Origin: an uncultured Gemmata sp.
GTDB taxonomy: Bacteria; Planctomycetota; Planctomycetia; Gemmatales; Gemmataceae
Reading direction: 5' to 3'
Assembly: GCA_937924775.1 (NCBI GenBank)
Contig: CALDUT010000008.1
Coordinates: 124,001 to 188,000 of the forward strand
Length of the DNA stretch: 64,000 bases
A program made the position numbers and the translations under genes. The stretch's first letter is position 1. Every line of letters starts with the position of its first letter. The notes beneath the pieces are model-generated. The model was not told the origin of the DNA, searched no databases, and worked only from the letters and a program-made list of their open reading frames with translations. Of the stretch, positions 9,213-19,037 are shown piece by piece.

Positions 9213-9857
9213 TCATTCGGTATGAATCTGCTGGTAATCCAGATAGACCAGATACAGTAGTACTCCCAGAATGAGATAGCACGTTGCCGTGGCTGCGGCC
9301 GATGACGATGCCAGCTTCAACGCACTCCCGGCCGACGATTTCAGCTTCGGGCGCAAGCCACGCCAATCGACGGAGTAAACTTCGTCGAGTATCAGGTGCG
9401 AGAGAAACCCCAGCATCACACCACAAGCCAGCAGAACACGAATACCCCGATCGGGGCTATAGTACGCCAGATACACACACAGGCCGGCAATGAACATCGC
9501 CGGGATGCTATGGTACATACCGCGATGGACCGTGAGGCGGCGGAACACATTGGCCACAAAGTAGCGGATGAAAACGTACAGGAATAGCAGCGTGGCGAGG
9601 ATGCCTTCGGTGGAAATGCCTTCGTGGATCATCCGGCGAACAAACAGCAGGGGAATCACCGCGGCGGCCAGGCCAAACAGTTCGCGGACCGGAATTCCGG
9701 AATCGCTATCCAAATCGGGCAGCATGCCGCCGACAGCCGTGACTCCCGCGGCCAGAAAGCCGGTTTCGCTGGAAAAGCCTAGCGGTTCGACAGCCGCCCC
9801 GCCGTAAACAAGGCCGCAAGCGGTAGACACGGTGATATGAGTACGAAAACCGGCCAT
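9213..9857 (-). CDS. Membrane-bound metal-dependent hydrolase (YdjM/DUF457-like)
   Basis: 214 residues with four or five membrane segments (FGLAAAVIPLLFV, GILATLLFLYVFI, IPAMFIAGLCVYLAYY, VLLACGVMLGFLSHLIL, CYLILGVLLYLVYL). Conserved polar residues fit the YdjM family of LexA-regulated inner membrane proteins: GFRTHITVSTACGLVYG, GGMLPDLDSDSG, HRGMYHSIPA and SHLILDEVYSVD. The histidines and aspartates suggest a metal site facing one side of the membrane. The substrate is unknown. The ATG at 9857 gives the canonical N-terminus; further upstream in-frame sequence overlaps glnA and is rejected. Confidence 0.8.
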   Translation of the reverse strand: MAGFRTHITVSTACGLVYGGAAVEPLGFSSETGFLAAGVTAVGGMLPDLDSDSGIPVRELFGLAAAVIPLLFVRRMIHEGISTEGILATLLFLYVFIRYFVANVFRRLTVHRGMYHSIPAMFIAGLCVYLAYYSPDRGIRVLLACGVMLGFLSHLILDEVYSVDWRGLRPKLKSSAGSALKLASSSAAATATCYLILGVLLYLVYLDYQQIHTE

Positions 9858-9900
9858 TCGGGTTGCTCCCGAAAAATAAAGTCGCAGGTCCGGGCTGCGG

Positions 9901-11340
9901 TCAACTATCGAAGTACAGGGCGAATTCATACGGATGCGGCCGCATGCGAATCGCTGCAACTTCCGCTTTGCGCTTGTAGTCGATCCAGGTTTCGATGACA
10001 TCCTCGGTGAATACGCCGCCGTGCAGTAGGAAGTCGTGGTCTTTTTCCAAGGCATTGAGAGCTTCCACGAGCGTTCGCGGAGTTTTCGGAACGTCTTTGA
10101 GCTGCTCCGGCGGCATGTCGTAGATGTCTTTGTCAAGCGGTTGGCCGGGGTGCGTCTTGTTGCGGATGCCGTCGAGCATGGCCATGAGCATCGCAGCGAA
10201 CGCCAGATACGGATTGGCCGTGCCATCGGGAACGCGGTATTCTAGCCGCTTCGATTTGGCCCGGGACGAATACACCGGAATCCGCACGGCCGCTGAACGA
10301 TTCCGCTGGCTGTAGGCCAGGTTGGTGGGGGCTTCGTACCCGGGTACCAGTCGCTTGTAACTGTTTGTGGTCGGGTTGGTGATGGCACACAGCGCCGGGG
10401 CATGCTTGAGCAGGCCACCGAGGGCATACATCGCGAACTCAGAGAGATTGGAATATTCGTTGCCATAAAAGAGGTTGATCATGTCGCCATTTTTCTTCTT
10501 CCACAAGGAGACGTGAACATGCATGCCACTGCCATAATCTTCAAACAGTGGTTTGGGCATGAAGGTGGCCGCTTTGTTGTGGCGGCGGGCCATGTTCTTG
10601 ACAATATACTTGTACTTCAGAACATTATCGGCCATCGGGACCAATTCATCGTAATGAATGTTGATGGCGCACTGACCACCGCTGGCTTTCTCGTGGTGGT
10701 GGCTCTCCACGATCATGCCGCATTCCATCATAGCAAGCATCATTTGCGAGCGCAGATCGTAGAGCGAATCGGCCGGTGGGCAGGGAAAATAACCTTGTTT
10801 GTAGGGAATCTTGTAACTGAGATTAGGGCGTTCGTCGCGGCCACTGTTCCATTGCCCTTCGGCAGAATCGACAAAGTAGAAGGCGGCGTTGGCCGTCTGA
10901 TCGAATTTGACATCGTCGAAAACAAAAAATTCCAGCGAAGGCCCGAACATGGCCGCGTCGGCAATACCGGTGCTTTTCATGTAGTTGACCGCTTTGCGGG
11001 CTACGTTGCGCGGATCACGCGAATAGTCTTCCTTCGTCAGCGGGTCCTGGATGTTGCACAGCATCGCCAGCGTGACATCCTTGCAGAAGGGGTCGATGAA
11101 CAGCGTGTCAGGTTGGGGCATCAGCAGCATGTCGGATTCGTTGATGGCTACCCAGCCGCGCAGGCTGGAGCCGTCGAATCCGATGCCGTCTTCAAAGGTG
11201 CTTTCATCGAGAACTTCTGCGGGTACCGTGAAGTGTTTCCACAACCCGGGGAAGTCCATGAAACGCAGATCGACCGCCTTCACCTCGCGTTCGCGGATGT
11301 AGGCCAACACCTCACGCGGAGTACGAACAGGTGCAGACAT
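9901..11340 (-). CDS. glnA: Glutamine synthetase, type I
   Basis: ATP-dependent synthesis of glutamine from glutamate and ammonia. The 479-residue protein has the family blocks GIGFDGSSLRGW, PSLEFFVFD, ASGGQCAINIHYDELV, GSGMHVHVSLW, NPTTNSYKRLVPGYEAP and AVRIPVY. The segment KDIYDMPPEQ matches the NLYDLPPEE region that carries the adenylylated tyrosine in GSI-beta enzymes, so regulation by covalent adenylylation is possible; no adenylyltransferase gene is in the window. The ATG at 11340 (MSAPVRTPREVLAYI) is the family-like start, seven residues inside a longer open frame. Its upstream region is shared with a divergent DUF4139 gene. Confidence 0.96.
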   Translation of the reverse strand: MSAPVRTPREVLAYIREREVKAVDLRFMDFPGLWKHFTVPAEVLDESTFEDGIGFDGSSLRGWVAINESDMLLMPQPDTLFIDPFCKDVTLAMLCNIQDPLTKEDYSRDPRNVARKAVNYMKSTGIADAAMFGPSLEFFVFDDVKFDQTANAAFYFVDSAEGQWNSGRDERPNLSYKIPYKQGYFPCPPADSLYDLRSQMMLAMMECGMIVESHHHEKASGGQCAINIHYDELVPMADNVLKYKYIVKNMARRHNKAATFMPKPLFEDYGSGMHVHVSLWKKKNGDMINLFYGNEYSNLSEFAMYALGGLLKHAPALCAITNPTTNSYKRLVPGYEAPTNLAYSQRNRSAAVRIPVYSSRAKSKRLEYRVPDGTANPYLAFAAMLMAMLDGIRNKTHPGQPLDKDIYDMPPEQLKDVPKTPRTLVEALNALEKDHDFLLHGGVFTEDVIETWIDYKRKAEVAAIRMRPHPYEFALYFDS

Positions 11341-11526
11341 GGGACAAGTTCCAAAAACCAACCGGGATTTACCCTCGGGGCCTCAACGGGCAGAGGAAAT
11401 GCGGCGTCCTCGTTGTTATAAGTGCTCGGGCAACCATTCCAAGCCGCAACGGACATTGATTCCCCTTGGAGCTAAATGTTGAATCAACTCCCGGTCGACC
11501 CTTGTATCCCCTGGAGGAAACCTCTC

Positions 11527-13536
11527 ATGACCTCTTTTCCGATTCGTCGTGTGGTACTTTATAAGCATGGTGTGGGCTATTTTGAACGCGAAACACAGGT
11601 TGTTGGCAATCAATCGCTGGCGCTTTCCTTCAAACAACGGGAAGTCAGCGATGTCCTGAAATCGCTGACGGTTCTCGATCTGCACGGCGGCATCGTGTCC
11701 ACCGTCAGTTACGATTCCACCACACCGATCGAACAACTGTTGGCCGAAATTGCCCTGAGCATTCCCGACGAGGGCTCGCTGGTGGGTTTACTGCCGCAAC
11801 TCAAAGGGGCGCGGGTCGTCGTGAAACCGACGGCCGCCGGGGTGATCGAAGGTGTCATTCTCGGTATCGACAAGCTGGAAACGCACGGCGACGGCCAGAC
11901 CATCACCCAACCGCGGCTGGCCTTGCTCACCGACGCGGGCGATGTCCGTACCTTCAACCTTTTCGATCTTGAACTGACGCTTCTCGACGAGGGCCTCAAA
12001 CGCGATCTCGACTTCTACCTACGTACGCAACTGGCCTCCAAAAAGAAGGACGCCCGCACGTTCACTCTGTTCGTCCAAGGCGAGGGCGAACGCACCGTGC
12101 GTGTCAGCTACGTTCTGGAAGCCCCGGTCTGGAAAGCGACCTATCGCATCCTGCTCGACGAGCAAACCAGCGAGAACCAACCACCCTCGCCGCTCATTCA
12201 GGGCTGGGCTGTGGTCGACAACACTTCCGATGAAGATTGGCAGGATGTGGAACTGACCCTCGTCGCAGGACTGCCGGTTTCGTTTGTTCACGATTTGTAC
12301 ACCCCGCGGTATATCAAGCGGCCCGTTGTCGAAGTCAAAGAAACCACTGGTGTTTTGCCACCGATGATAGAAGCCGGCCTGGAACACTTCGAAGCAGAGG
12401 AACCAGTAGTATGTTTGCACGCAATGGCATCCCCGTCGGATTTAATGCCAAAGACGGCTAGGGCGTCCTATTCTTTGGCCGCCAGGGGGGGGGCCCAGGC
12501 CGAGAAGGCGAAGTCCGCGGTTTCCTCAGTTCCGTTGCAAACCCGGGAGCGGCAAATCGGCGATCTGTTCGAGTACATCATTGAGAAGCCGGTGACCGTG
12601 CGGCGGAATCAATCCGCGTTGGTGCCCATTCTGCTGAAACCCTTCAGCGGCCGCAGTGTGCTGCTGTACCAAAAGACAGCACGGACCGAAAACCCGATCC
12701 GCTGTGTCGAATTCGAAAACACGACCGGACTGACACTCGAAGGCGGCCCAGTGACTGTTCTGGAACGCGGAAGCTACGTCGGCGAAGCAATGCTCGACAC
12801 CCTGAAACCCACCGAAAAGCGGCTCATCGGCTATGCGGTCGAACTGGCCGTGCGTGTTCTGGATAACATCGACTCGCACCAGGACAACATCATGCGTGTC
12901 ATCATCCGCAATGGGACTTTCAAAGCGCAGTATGACCAACTGAAAAAGACAACCTACACCTTCAGCAGCAAAAGCGACAAAGAGCAGATCGTCTACCTCG
13001 ATCATCCGCGAGAGGATGCCGAATGGAACCTCATCGAGCCCGCGACACCGTATGAAACCACTGAGAACTATTGGCGTTTCCGCTTCAATATCACCCCCAA
13101 TACCACCACGAAGTTTGTCGTTCACCAACAGAAGACACTCTACCGGTCGTGGAATTTGAGCGACATCACCGACAAAGTCCTCAGGTCGTGGATTTCTGCC
13201 AAATACCTCGACAAGACCAGCGAACGAGCCCTGCGCGAGTTACTGGCCGCACGCCAGGTCGTAGCCCAGATCGACGATAAAATCGACCAACTGAAGCAGG
13301 AACGCGACAAAATTTATGCTGAGCAGAAACGGATTCGCGAAAATCTCTCCGCCCTCGGCGACCGCTCCAGTGAACGAGACCTTCGCGAGCGGTTCGTGGC
13401 GACCTTAAGCCAACAAGAGGACCGATTGGCGAAAATTCAAAGCGAAGAGCGAAAACTGTACACAGAACGTGATGCGGCCCGCGAGCAGTTCAACCAACTC
13501 GTCGACAAATTCGATTACGAAACGGCTTTGTCATAA
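11527..13536 (+). CDS. DUF4139 domain-containing protein
   Basis: 669 residues. It starts MTSFPIRRVVLYKHGVGYFE, typical of planctomycete DUF4139 proteins, with the C-terminal DUF4139 region containing VWKATYRILLDE and GWAVVDNTSDEDWQDVELTL. No signal peptide is evident. Residues about 575-669 form a strongly charged predicted coiled coil (VAQIDDKIDQLKQERDKIYA and onward). The ATG at 11527 follows TGGAGG at 8 bases. A G9 run at about 12486-12494 lies inside the frame without breaking it. The function is unknown. It is divergent from glnA, sharing an intergenic space of under 200 bases. Confidence 0.88.
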   Translation: MTSFPIRRVVLYKHGVGYFERETQVVGNQSLALSFKQREVSDVLKSLTVLDLHGGIVSTVSYDSTTPIEQLLAEIALSIPDEGSLVGLLPQLKGARVVVKPTAAGVIEGVILGIDKLETHGDGQTITQPRLALLTDAGDVRTFNLFDLELTLLDEGLKRDLDFYLRTQLASKKKDARTFTLFVQGEGERTVRVSYVLEAPVWKATYRILLDEQTSENQPPSPLIQGWAVVDNTSDEDWQDVELTLVAGLPVSFVHDLYTPRYIKRPVVEVKETTGVLPPMIEAGLEHFEAEEPVVCLHAMASPSDLMPKTARASYSLAARGGAQAEKAKSAVSSVPLQTRERQIGDLFEYIIEKPVTVRRNQSALVPILLKPFSGRSVLLYQKTARTENPIRCVEFENTTGLTLEGGPVTVLERGSYVGEAMLDTLKPTEKRLIGYAVELAVRVLDNIDSHQDNIMRVIIRNGTFKAQYDQLKKTTYTFSSKSDKEQIVYLDHPREDAEWNLIEPATPYETTENYWRFRFNITPNTTTKFVVHQQKTLYRSWNLSDITDKVLRSWISAKYLDKTSERALRELLAARQVVAQIDDKIDQLKQERDKIYAEQKRIRENLSALGDRSSERDLRERFVATLSQQEDRLAKIQSEERKLYTERDAAREQFNQLVDKFDYETALS

Positions 13537-13662
13537 TGCCAGACCAACCATCAACGATCCGCGGGAGGGGAACCCTTGTGACAACAGGCCCAGTTCTGCG
13601 AACGCCACAGGTACCGGCGTGCGACCAATGCCCGCGCCCAGGGGGCGGGAATCAGGTTGTGA

Positions 13663-13730
13663 GTGAGGAACCGTTGTGGGAAAAACTCGTTCGCTGTGCC
13701 CGCATCAGCCTGTAGGTGAGGAACCGTTGT
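13663..13730. repeat. Direct repeat GTGAGGAACCGTTGT
   Basis: An exact 15-mer occurs at 13663-13677 and 13716-13730. The second copy lies inside the last codons of the MFS transporter and the first just beyond its stop. It looks like a partial duplication of the gene's 3' end. Confidence 0.6.
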
Positions 13731-14991
13731 TGGTGGTGTTGCGGGGCCACAGCCACAGGAGCAAAGCCAACGCCAACAGCGGGAACACACCTACCCCGCC
13801 TAACACCCAGTCGTAGGAATGGGTCGCTTGGCAAATCCACCCTTCGACTGGGTAAATGGCGGCCAGCGCAATGTGCGCGGAGGCTCCGAGAGTGCCCGTC
13901 ACTTTCCCCTGATGCTTGCCGGATAGCTCCTGACTGAGGGCAAAGTAGGTGGGGAACAACCCTAATGCGCCAAACGCCACCGCGAGCAAGCCCGCCTGGA
14001 GAATCCAGTTGTTTGGTAAAAATGGTACGCTCACCGTGCCCAGAGTCAGAACAGCACAGGTGAAAAAGGCAATCAGCCGGCTGGTATGGAGTTCGATGCC
14101 GCGGCGGCACATCCACAGGGTGAGTAGGCCGATCGTCCACGAACCAATATCGGCCAGCAAGTAGTAGAACGTGGTGAAGGCACTCATGGCTTCCAGCGAA
14201 TACCCGCGCTGCTGACGCAAAAACAGCGGCAACCATGTGCGGTAACCGTGCCATGTGATGTTGATAGCGATGACGGCAAAGAACAATGCCCAGAATCGGC
14301 GATCGGCCAGTACCGCGGCAAAACTTCCGCTCGGCGAACCCTCCGCGGTTGAGTCAGCCTCAGGAACGGTCTGCACCATCCGCGCTGGGATCGTGAAGAA
14401 CCATAAACCGATCCATACCAACCCGATGGCACCAATAACGCGAAACGGAATACGCCAGGTATCGCTGAAACCGGAGGCTTCGGCCCACTTCACAATCCCG
14501 AGGACTACCAGCGGTGTCATCACCGCGCCCAGGGCAGTACCGCTTTGGAATAGTGAGTTCCCGAATGAGCGTTCTTCGGGTTTCAAAACTGTCCGGGTGG
14601 TGCGGATGCCACACGGCCAGTTAGCCGCTTCAAAAATCCCCAACGCGAAGCGGCACGCCAGCAACATACCGAACGAATCGGCAAAGCCAGTGAGCATTCC
14701 CGCCAAGGACCAACCCAATACCGCCAGCGGGTAGACCCAGCGCACGCTGACCCGATCGACCAGAAACCCTGTGCCCACCGCGCCGATCGCAAAGGCCAAT
14801 GAAAAAAGGCTTTCCAAAACGCTGTACTGGACATCGTCGAGATGCAGAGAGGTTTTGATTTCGACCGCCAATTGGTTCAATGTCATGCGGTCCATATAGT
14901 TAATGATGGTGGCTTGCATCAGCAGCAAACACACCCACCAGCGTAACGGCGAGGCGGTCGGCGGAGGCCATGAAGGCGTGGATGGCAGCAT
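13705..14991 (-). CDS. MFS transporter, hexuronate/anion:cation symporter (ACS) type
   Basis: 428 residues with about 12 membrane helices. It opens with WWVCLLLMQATIINYMDRMT, the typical ACS-family N-terminus with a charged NYMDR in helix 1, and continues with FLVDRVSVRWVYPLAVLGWS, the cytoplasmic loop 2-3 signature. The middle loop has ARMVQTVPEADSTAEGSPSG. The family transports organic anions such as hexuronates, phthalate or sialic acid with H+ or Na+; the substrate here is not predictable. The ATG at 14991 is chosen over a GTG at 15006; neither has a strong ribosome site. No catabolic genes adjoin it. Confidence 0.87.
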   Translation of the reverse strand: MLPSTPSWPPPTASPLRWWVCLLLMQATIINYMDRMTLNQLAVEIKTSLHLDDVQYSVLESLFSLAFAIGAVGTGFLVDRVSVRWVYPLAVLGWSLAGMLTGFADSFGMLLACRFALGIFEAANWPCGIRTTRTVLKPEERSFGNSLFQSGTALGAVMTPLVVLGIVKWAEASGFSDTWRIPFRVIGAIGLVWIGLWFFTIPARMVQTVPEADSTAEGSPSGSFAAVLADRRFWALFFAVIAINITWHGYRTWLPLFLRQQRGYSLEAMSAFTTFYYLLADIGSWTIGLLTLWMCRRGIELHTSRLIAFFTCAVLTLGTVSVPFLPNNWILQAGLLAVAFGALGLFPTYFALSQELSGKHQGKVTGTLGASAHIALAAIYPVEGWICQATHSYDWVLGGVGVFPLLALALLLWLWPRNTTNNGSSPTG

Positions 14992-15078
14992 AGGTTGATC
15001 GCCCACAAAGGTTACACGAACAATTCGCCCACCTTACCCGACATGGTGCATGGATTCTAGCGTGAAGGAGATATGGTG

Positions 15079-15585
15079 ATGCTAGCAAGCGGTAAGAGCC
15101 AAGCCCCCATCCACTGGATGTCGTGGACCGGTCTGGTGATGGCTGTTGTCGCGGGAGTTCTGGCGCTCTACGGGTCGATGATTGCCGAGAAGCACTTTGC
15201 CAACAGCCCCCTACGACAAGCGCGGGGTTCCGCAGGATTGCCTGCTCCGCCCACAACAAAGTTCGGAAAACTGTGGGTACAGGGCGAAACCGCACTTTTC
15301 GGCGATCGTTTCGATAACGCCATGCTCGCCTTCACGCAAAGTTCCCAGATCGCCAACTATTCGCTGCAACTGGTAGCGTATGTGCTGCCGTTTTTCCTCG
15401 GGCTCGCCGGAGCCCTGACCGGCGGCTGGGCCATGAAAATCGTTCAGCAATCCAACGGCCGTTACTCCGGCAACACGCTGGCCGTCTTTTCCATACTCAT
15501 TGGCGGAGCGGCCGCGGTAGTCGCCGGTTGTATGATCCTCAGCATCTATCTTTGGCCGTATGTGCCCAGTCTGTACACAATGTGA
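15079..15585 (+). CDS. Small membrane protein, unknown
   Basis: 168 residues, three predicted membrane segments: WTGLVMAVVAGVLALYGSMI near the N-terminus, LVAYVLPFFLGLAGALTGGW in the middle and AVFSILIGGAAAVVAGCMIL at the C-terminus. Between the first two is a soluble stretch of about 60 residues (ANSPLRQARGSAGLPAPP). The ATG at 15079 is 8 bases after GAAGGAG; an ATG at 15073 is too close to that site. I do not recognise a family. Confidence 0.7.
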   Translation: MLASGKSQAPIHWMSWTGLVMAVVAGVLALYGSMIAEKHFANSPLRQARGSAGLPAPPTTKFGKLWVQGETALFGDRFDNAMLAFTQSSQIANYSLQLVAYVLPFFLGLAGALTGGWAMKIVQQSNGRYSGNTLAVFSILIGGAAAVVAGCMILSIYLWPYVPSLYTM

Positions 15586-15712
15586 ACACCTATCGTGCTT
15601 CGGAATCACGGATCGACCCATTGTCCTGAATGCAGAATGTGAACAAACACAAAGGTTGGCCGAGTTGAGGATGGCTCGGCCCCACAGATCGGCAACGACG
15701 CGAGGGGGGAAG

Positions 15713-15775
15713 CCCCACCAGCGCGGCTGGTGGGACCATGAACTATTCCCCTTGAAGCCAGCCGCGCCGGTGGGG
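15713..15775. repeat. Compound palindrome (REP-like) between convergent genes
   Basis: CCCACCAGC-GCG-GCTGGTGGG (15714-15734) is a perfect 9-bp hairpin. In addition, 15713-15730 pairs with 15758-15775 over 18 bases with one mismatch. It lies between the 3' ends of two convergent genes, so it may act as a bidirectional terminator or be a copy of a REP-type element. There is no U-tract. Confidence 0.6.
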
Positions 15776-15799
15776 ACTCACGCTCCGGTGGTGATCGGT

Positions 15800-16372
15800 T
15801 TAGCTCGCCGGTGCTATCCCGCGTAACTTCTTCAGCAGCTCCCACAACACCGCGGCGACATTCCACGCATCATCATGGCCACGATGATGGGTTCCTTCGA
15901 GGGAAAGTCCTAATAAGGCCAAGGCTTGTGGCAAACCCACCTCGGTGGGCAGCCCACGGCTGAGAGCAAAGAGCGTCTTGACGTTCAGATGCGAGGGGCC
16001 AAAGGGGTAACGCACCCCTTGGTCGCGGCATTGTTTTTCGAATTGACGGCGGTCGTAGTCGCCATAACTGGCCCACAGCCGTTCGGGCGAATGATATTCC
16101 TCTTCGAGGATTTTGCAGGCATCTTTGAAGAGAATTCCGCCGGCCACCTGGTCTTGTGTGAGAGTGGTCAGTTGGGTGCAAAAGGCGCTGACTTTCGATC
16201 GCTCCGGGCGAACCAGAAGGCTTCGCTTCTCCAAACGCCGACCGGTGGCCAGTTCCAGGGGCGTTAAACCGATTTCGATAATGTCGTTGGTCTCGCCTTT
16301 GGGGGGCAGTCCGCCTTCCCAGCAAGTCGATTCGATGTCGATCACCAAAATGTGATCCAGTCGTTTGGCCAT
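15800..16372 (-). CDS. 3'-5' exonuclease, DEDDh family (ERI1/KapD-like)
   Basis: 190 residues forming one exonuclease domain. The four acidic motifs are visible: Asp-Glu in ILVIDIESTCWEGG, Asp in ASYGDYDRRQFEKQC, and His-Asp in HRGHDDAWNVAAVLWEL. The spacing and the ESTCW wording match the ERI1/KapD group of RNase T-like nucleases, which trim RNA or DNA 3' ends with two metal ions. No other domain is present, so it is a free-standing trimming nuclease and not a polymerase proofreading subunit. The ATG at 16372 matches the domain start. Confidence 0.88.
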   Translation of the reverse strand: MAKRLDHILVIDIESTCWEGGLPPKGETNDIIEIGLTPLELATGRRLEKRSLLVRPERSKVSAFCTQLTTLTQDQVAGGILFKDACKILEEEYHSPERLWASYGDYDRRQFEKQCRDQGVRYPFGPSHLNVKTLFALSRGLPTEVGLPQALALLGLSLEGTHHRGHDDAWNVAAVLWELLKKLRGIAPAS

Positions 16373-16531
16373 AAGCGCAGGTTCCTGTGTGGGTGGCAGA
16401 TGCCCCCTTCCTAGACACCCTATGTGTTCGGTGGGTTCCAGCCAATCCGGTGCGCCGCGTTCCGGGTATTCCGAACTTGAAACTTCGCCAGACGCGTTTC
16501 AAACTAACCTTTCAATAGCAGGAGCCCTGCG

Positions 16532-17053
16532 ATGGAAATTCTGATCCCCGCCGAACGGATTCAATCCCGGGTGGCCGAAATGGCCACGGACATTGCCCGG
16601 GTCTACAACGGTAAACCCGTCACGGTGGTCGGTATCCTGACCGGCTGTCTCATGTTCACCGCCGATCTCATTCGCCGTATTGATCTGCCGCTGCGTGTCG
16701 GGTTTCTGACGGCCTCCAGCTACCGTGGACCCACCACGGTGGCCAGCAAGCTGATCATTCGCGATGATTTGCTGCCGGACATTTCCGGGCGGCACATTCT
16801 GCTTTTGGACGATATTCTCGATACGGGCAAAACGCTCACCCGCGTCGTGGCCCACCTGATTGATCGCGGGGCCGAGGCGGTCAAAGTCGCGGTGTTGCTC
16901 CGAAAAATCGGACGGCAAGAAGTGCCCTTCGAACCGGATTTTGTGGGCTTCACCATCCCCGACCAATTCGTGGTCGGCTACGGCCTGGACTTCAACGACG
17001 AATATCGGCACCTGCCCGACATCGCGGTGTTACAGGCCTCCGAACCGCGCTAG
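16532..17053 (+). CDS. hpt: Hypoxanthine phosphoribosyltransferase
   Basis: Purine salvage: transfers phosphoribosyl from PRPP to hypoxanthine or guanine. 173 residues, normal length. The PRPP-binding loop is ILLLDDILDTGKTL, the pyrophosphate loop VGILTGCLMF, the flexible loop ASSYRGPTTV, and the base-binding end DFVGFTIPDQFVVGYGLDFN. The ATG at 16532 follows AGGAG at good spacing. The glycosyltransferase downstream begins 9 bases after the stop and may be translated from the same message. Confidence 0.96.
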   Translation: MEILIPAERIQSRVAEMATDIARVYNGKPVTVVGILTGCLMFTADLIRRIDLPLRVGFLTASSYRGPTTVASKLIIRDDLLPDISGRHILLLDDILDTGKTLTRVVAHLIDRGAEAVKVAVLLRKIGRQEVPFEPDFVGFTIPDQFVVGYGLDFNDEYRHLPDIAVLQASEPR

Positions 17054-17062
17054 AGCGTCAAT

Positions 17063-18244
17063 GTGCCTTCAGCGGCGTGGGCCGTATTTCCCCCAACTCC
17101 TCGCAGTGGACCTTCAACCGTGGAAGCGAAAACGGCTGTCAGTTCCTTGGGCTTGCTCGTCTCCGACGGGGCTTGCAGCGATAGCGCCGATCAAGTGCGG
17201 CTCCTGGCGGCGGAATTACCCCGGCATCGTTGGGGCGTCGTGGTCGGGGTGGTGGGAACGGCCAGCGCAGCCGCGGCCGAGACCCTGAGAGCCAGTGGTG
17301 TGAAAGTCGAGCCGCTGGCGATTCGCTCCTGGTTCGATGTCCGCGGAATGCGGCGGTTGCGCAGTTGGCTGCTTGCGGCGAATCCCCGTGTCATCCATAC
17401 CTTCGGCCCCGAGGCGGTGCGGCTGGCCCGCTGGGTCGTCACCCGCCAGGGCGACATCCATTCACCACGCTGGGTCATCTCCGATGCGGCTCATCCGGGG
17501 AGCGGCTGGAGTGGTTGGCTCACCACGCGGTGGTTACGGCAGGCCGATCGCGTGATCACCAGCGGTTGGGCGGAGGGAGAACGCTACCGGCGTTTGCACG
17601 TCCGCAGTGAGCGGCTGACGCGGATTCATCCCGCGGCATTACCACCGGGGGAGGCTCCAAGCCGGGCCGACTTCTGCCGCGACATCGCCGCACCGGAAAA
17701 CGCCACGTTGATTTTCGCCGGCGGCCAACTCGACCGGCAGCATGGCGTCAAAGATGCCGTCACGGCCTTCGACATGCTCCGCTACGAGTCCCCGTCCTTC
17801 TACCTAGTCCTGACCGGTGGGGGACCTGATCGGGCCGTGACCGAAGATTATGGCCGGGCCTTGGCCTTCGACGACTTTCGGATTCGCTTCACCGGGCAAC
17901 GACCCGACCTTCCCGCTTTGACCCAACATGCGGCCATGGTGTGGATCACCCGAGCCTGGGGCGGGGCCCATCTCGCCTTGCGGGCGATGGCCGCCGGCAA
18001 ACCCGTGGTGGCCTACCATACCCCAGAATTGGCCGAAGTCATCGACGATGGTACCACGGGATTTCTGGTGGCCCCGGGCGATCGCGCTGCCATTGCCGCC
18101 AAAGCGCACCTTCTTCTGAGCGATCAGGAATTGGCCGCCCGCATGGGAGAGGCAGGCCGGCAGCGGGCCGGTGAGCGGTTTAACCCCACACGCACGGCCG
18201 AACAGCACCTGCGCGTTTATCACGAACTCACTAATATGGGCTGA
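17063..18244 (+). CDS. Glycosyltransferase family 4-like protein with altered EX7E motif
   Basis: 393 residues. A GT-B fold is suggested by the N-terminal Rossmann-like half (residues 25-170, LGLLVSDGACSDSADQVRLL, VIHTFGPEAVRLAR) and the C-terminal nucleotide-sugar half (LIFAGGQLDRQHGVKDAVTA, VLTGGGPDRAV, AAGKPVVAYHTPELAEVIDD). In the usual EGFGLVLLEAMA motif both glutamates are replaced: the sequence reads WGGAHLALRAMAAG. The start is uncertain. The frame opens with a GTG at 17063, and a GTG at 17120 just before the conserved part is also possible. It lies 9 bases after hpt. Likely role: polysaccharide or glycan synthesis, or a non-catalytic relative. Confidence 0.78.
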   Translation: MPSAAWAVFPPTPRSGPSTVEAKTAVSSLGLLVSDGACSDSADQVRLLAAELPRHRWGVVVGVVGTASAAAAETLRASGVKVEPLAIRSWFDVRGMRRLRSWLLAANPRVIHTFGPEAVRLARWVVTRQGDIHSPRWVISDAAHPGSGWSGWLTTRWLRQADRVITSGWAEGERYRRLHVRSERLTRIHPAALPPGEAPSRADFCRDIAAPENATLIFAGGQLDRQHGVKDAVTAFDMLRYESPSFYLVLTGGGPDRAVTEDYGRALAFDDFRIRFTGQRPDLPALTQHAAMVWITRAWGGAHLALRAMAAGKPVVAYHTPELAEVIDDGTTGFLVAPGDRAAIAAKAHLLLSDQELAARMGEAGRQRAGERFNPTRTAEQHLRVYHELTNMG

Positions 18245-18422
18245 GGTTCTCAGTGCGGAAGTAGAAACGATCATCGGCCGGAAAAACACACCCCGCAGGC
18301 GACGCCTTAATACGGGAGTTCGCCTCACCACCCCACGAACAGTGACCCCACGAGGATCGGATGCTCTCTCCCGCGACGCGAGCGGACCAGCGGAAATTGC
18401 CAAAGGCGACCCGCAGCGGGAA

Positions 18423-19016
<594 letters not shown>

Positions 19017-19037
19017 ATCTGAACAAAAAATCAGTTT

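Noticed and set aside
12480-12500. Frameshift at the G9 run in the DUF4139 gene
   Set aside because: The frame continues with family-like sequence on both sides of the run, so no base is missing.
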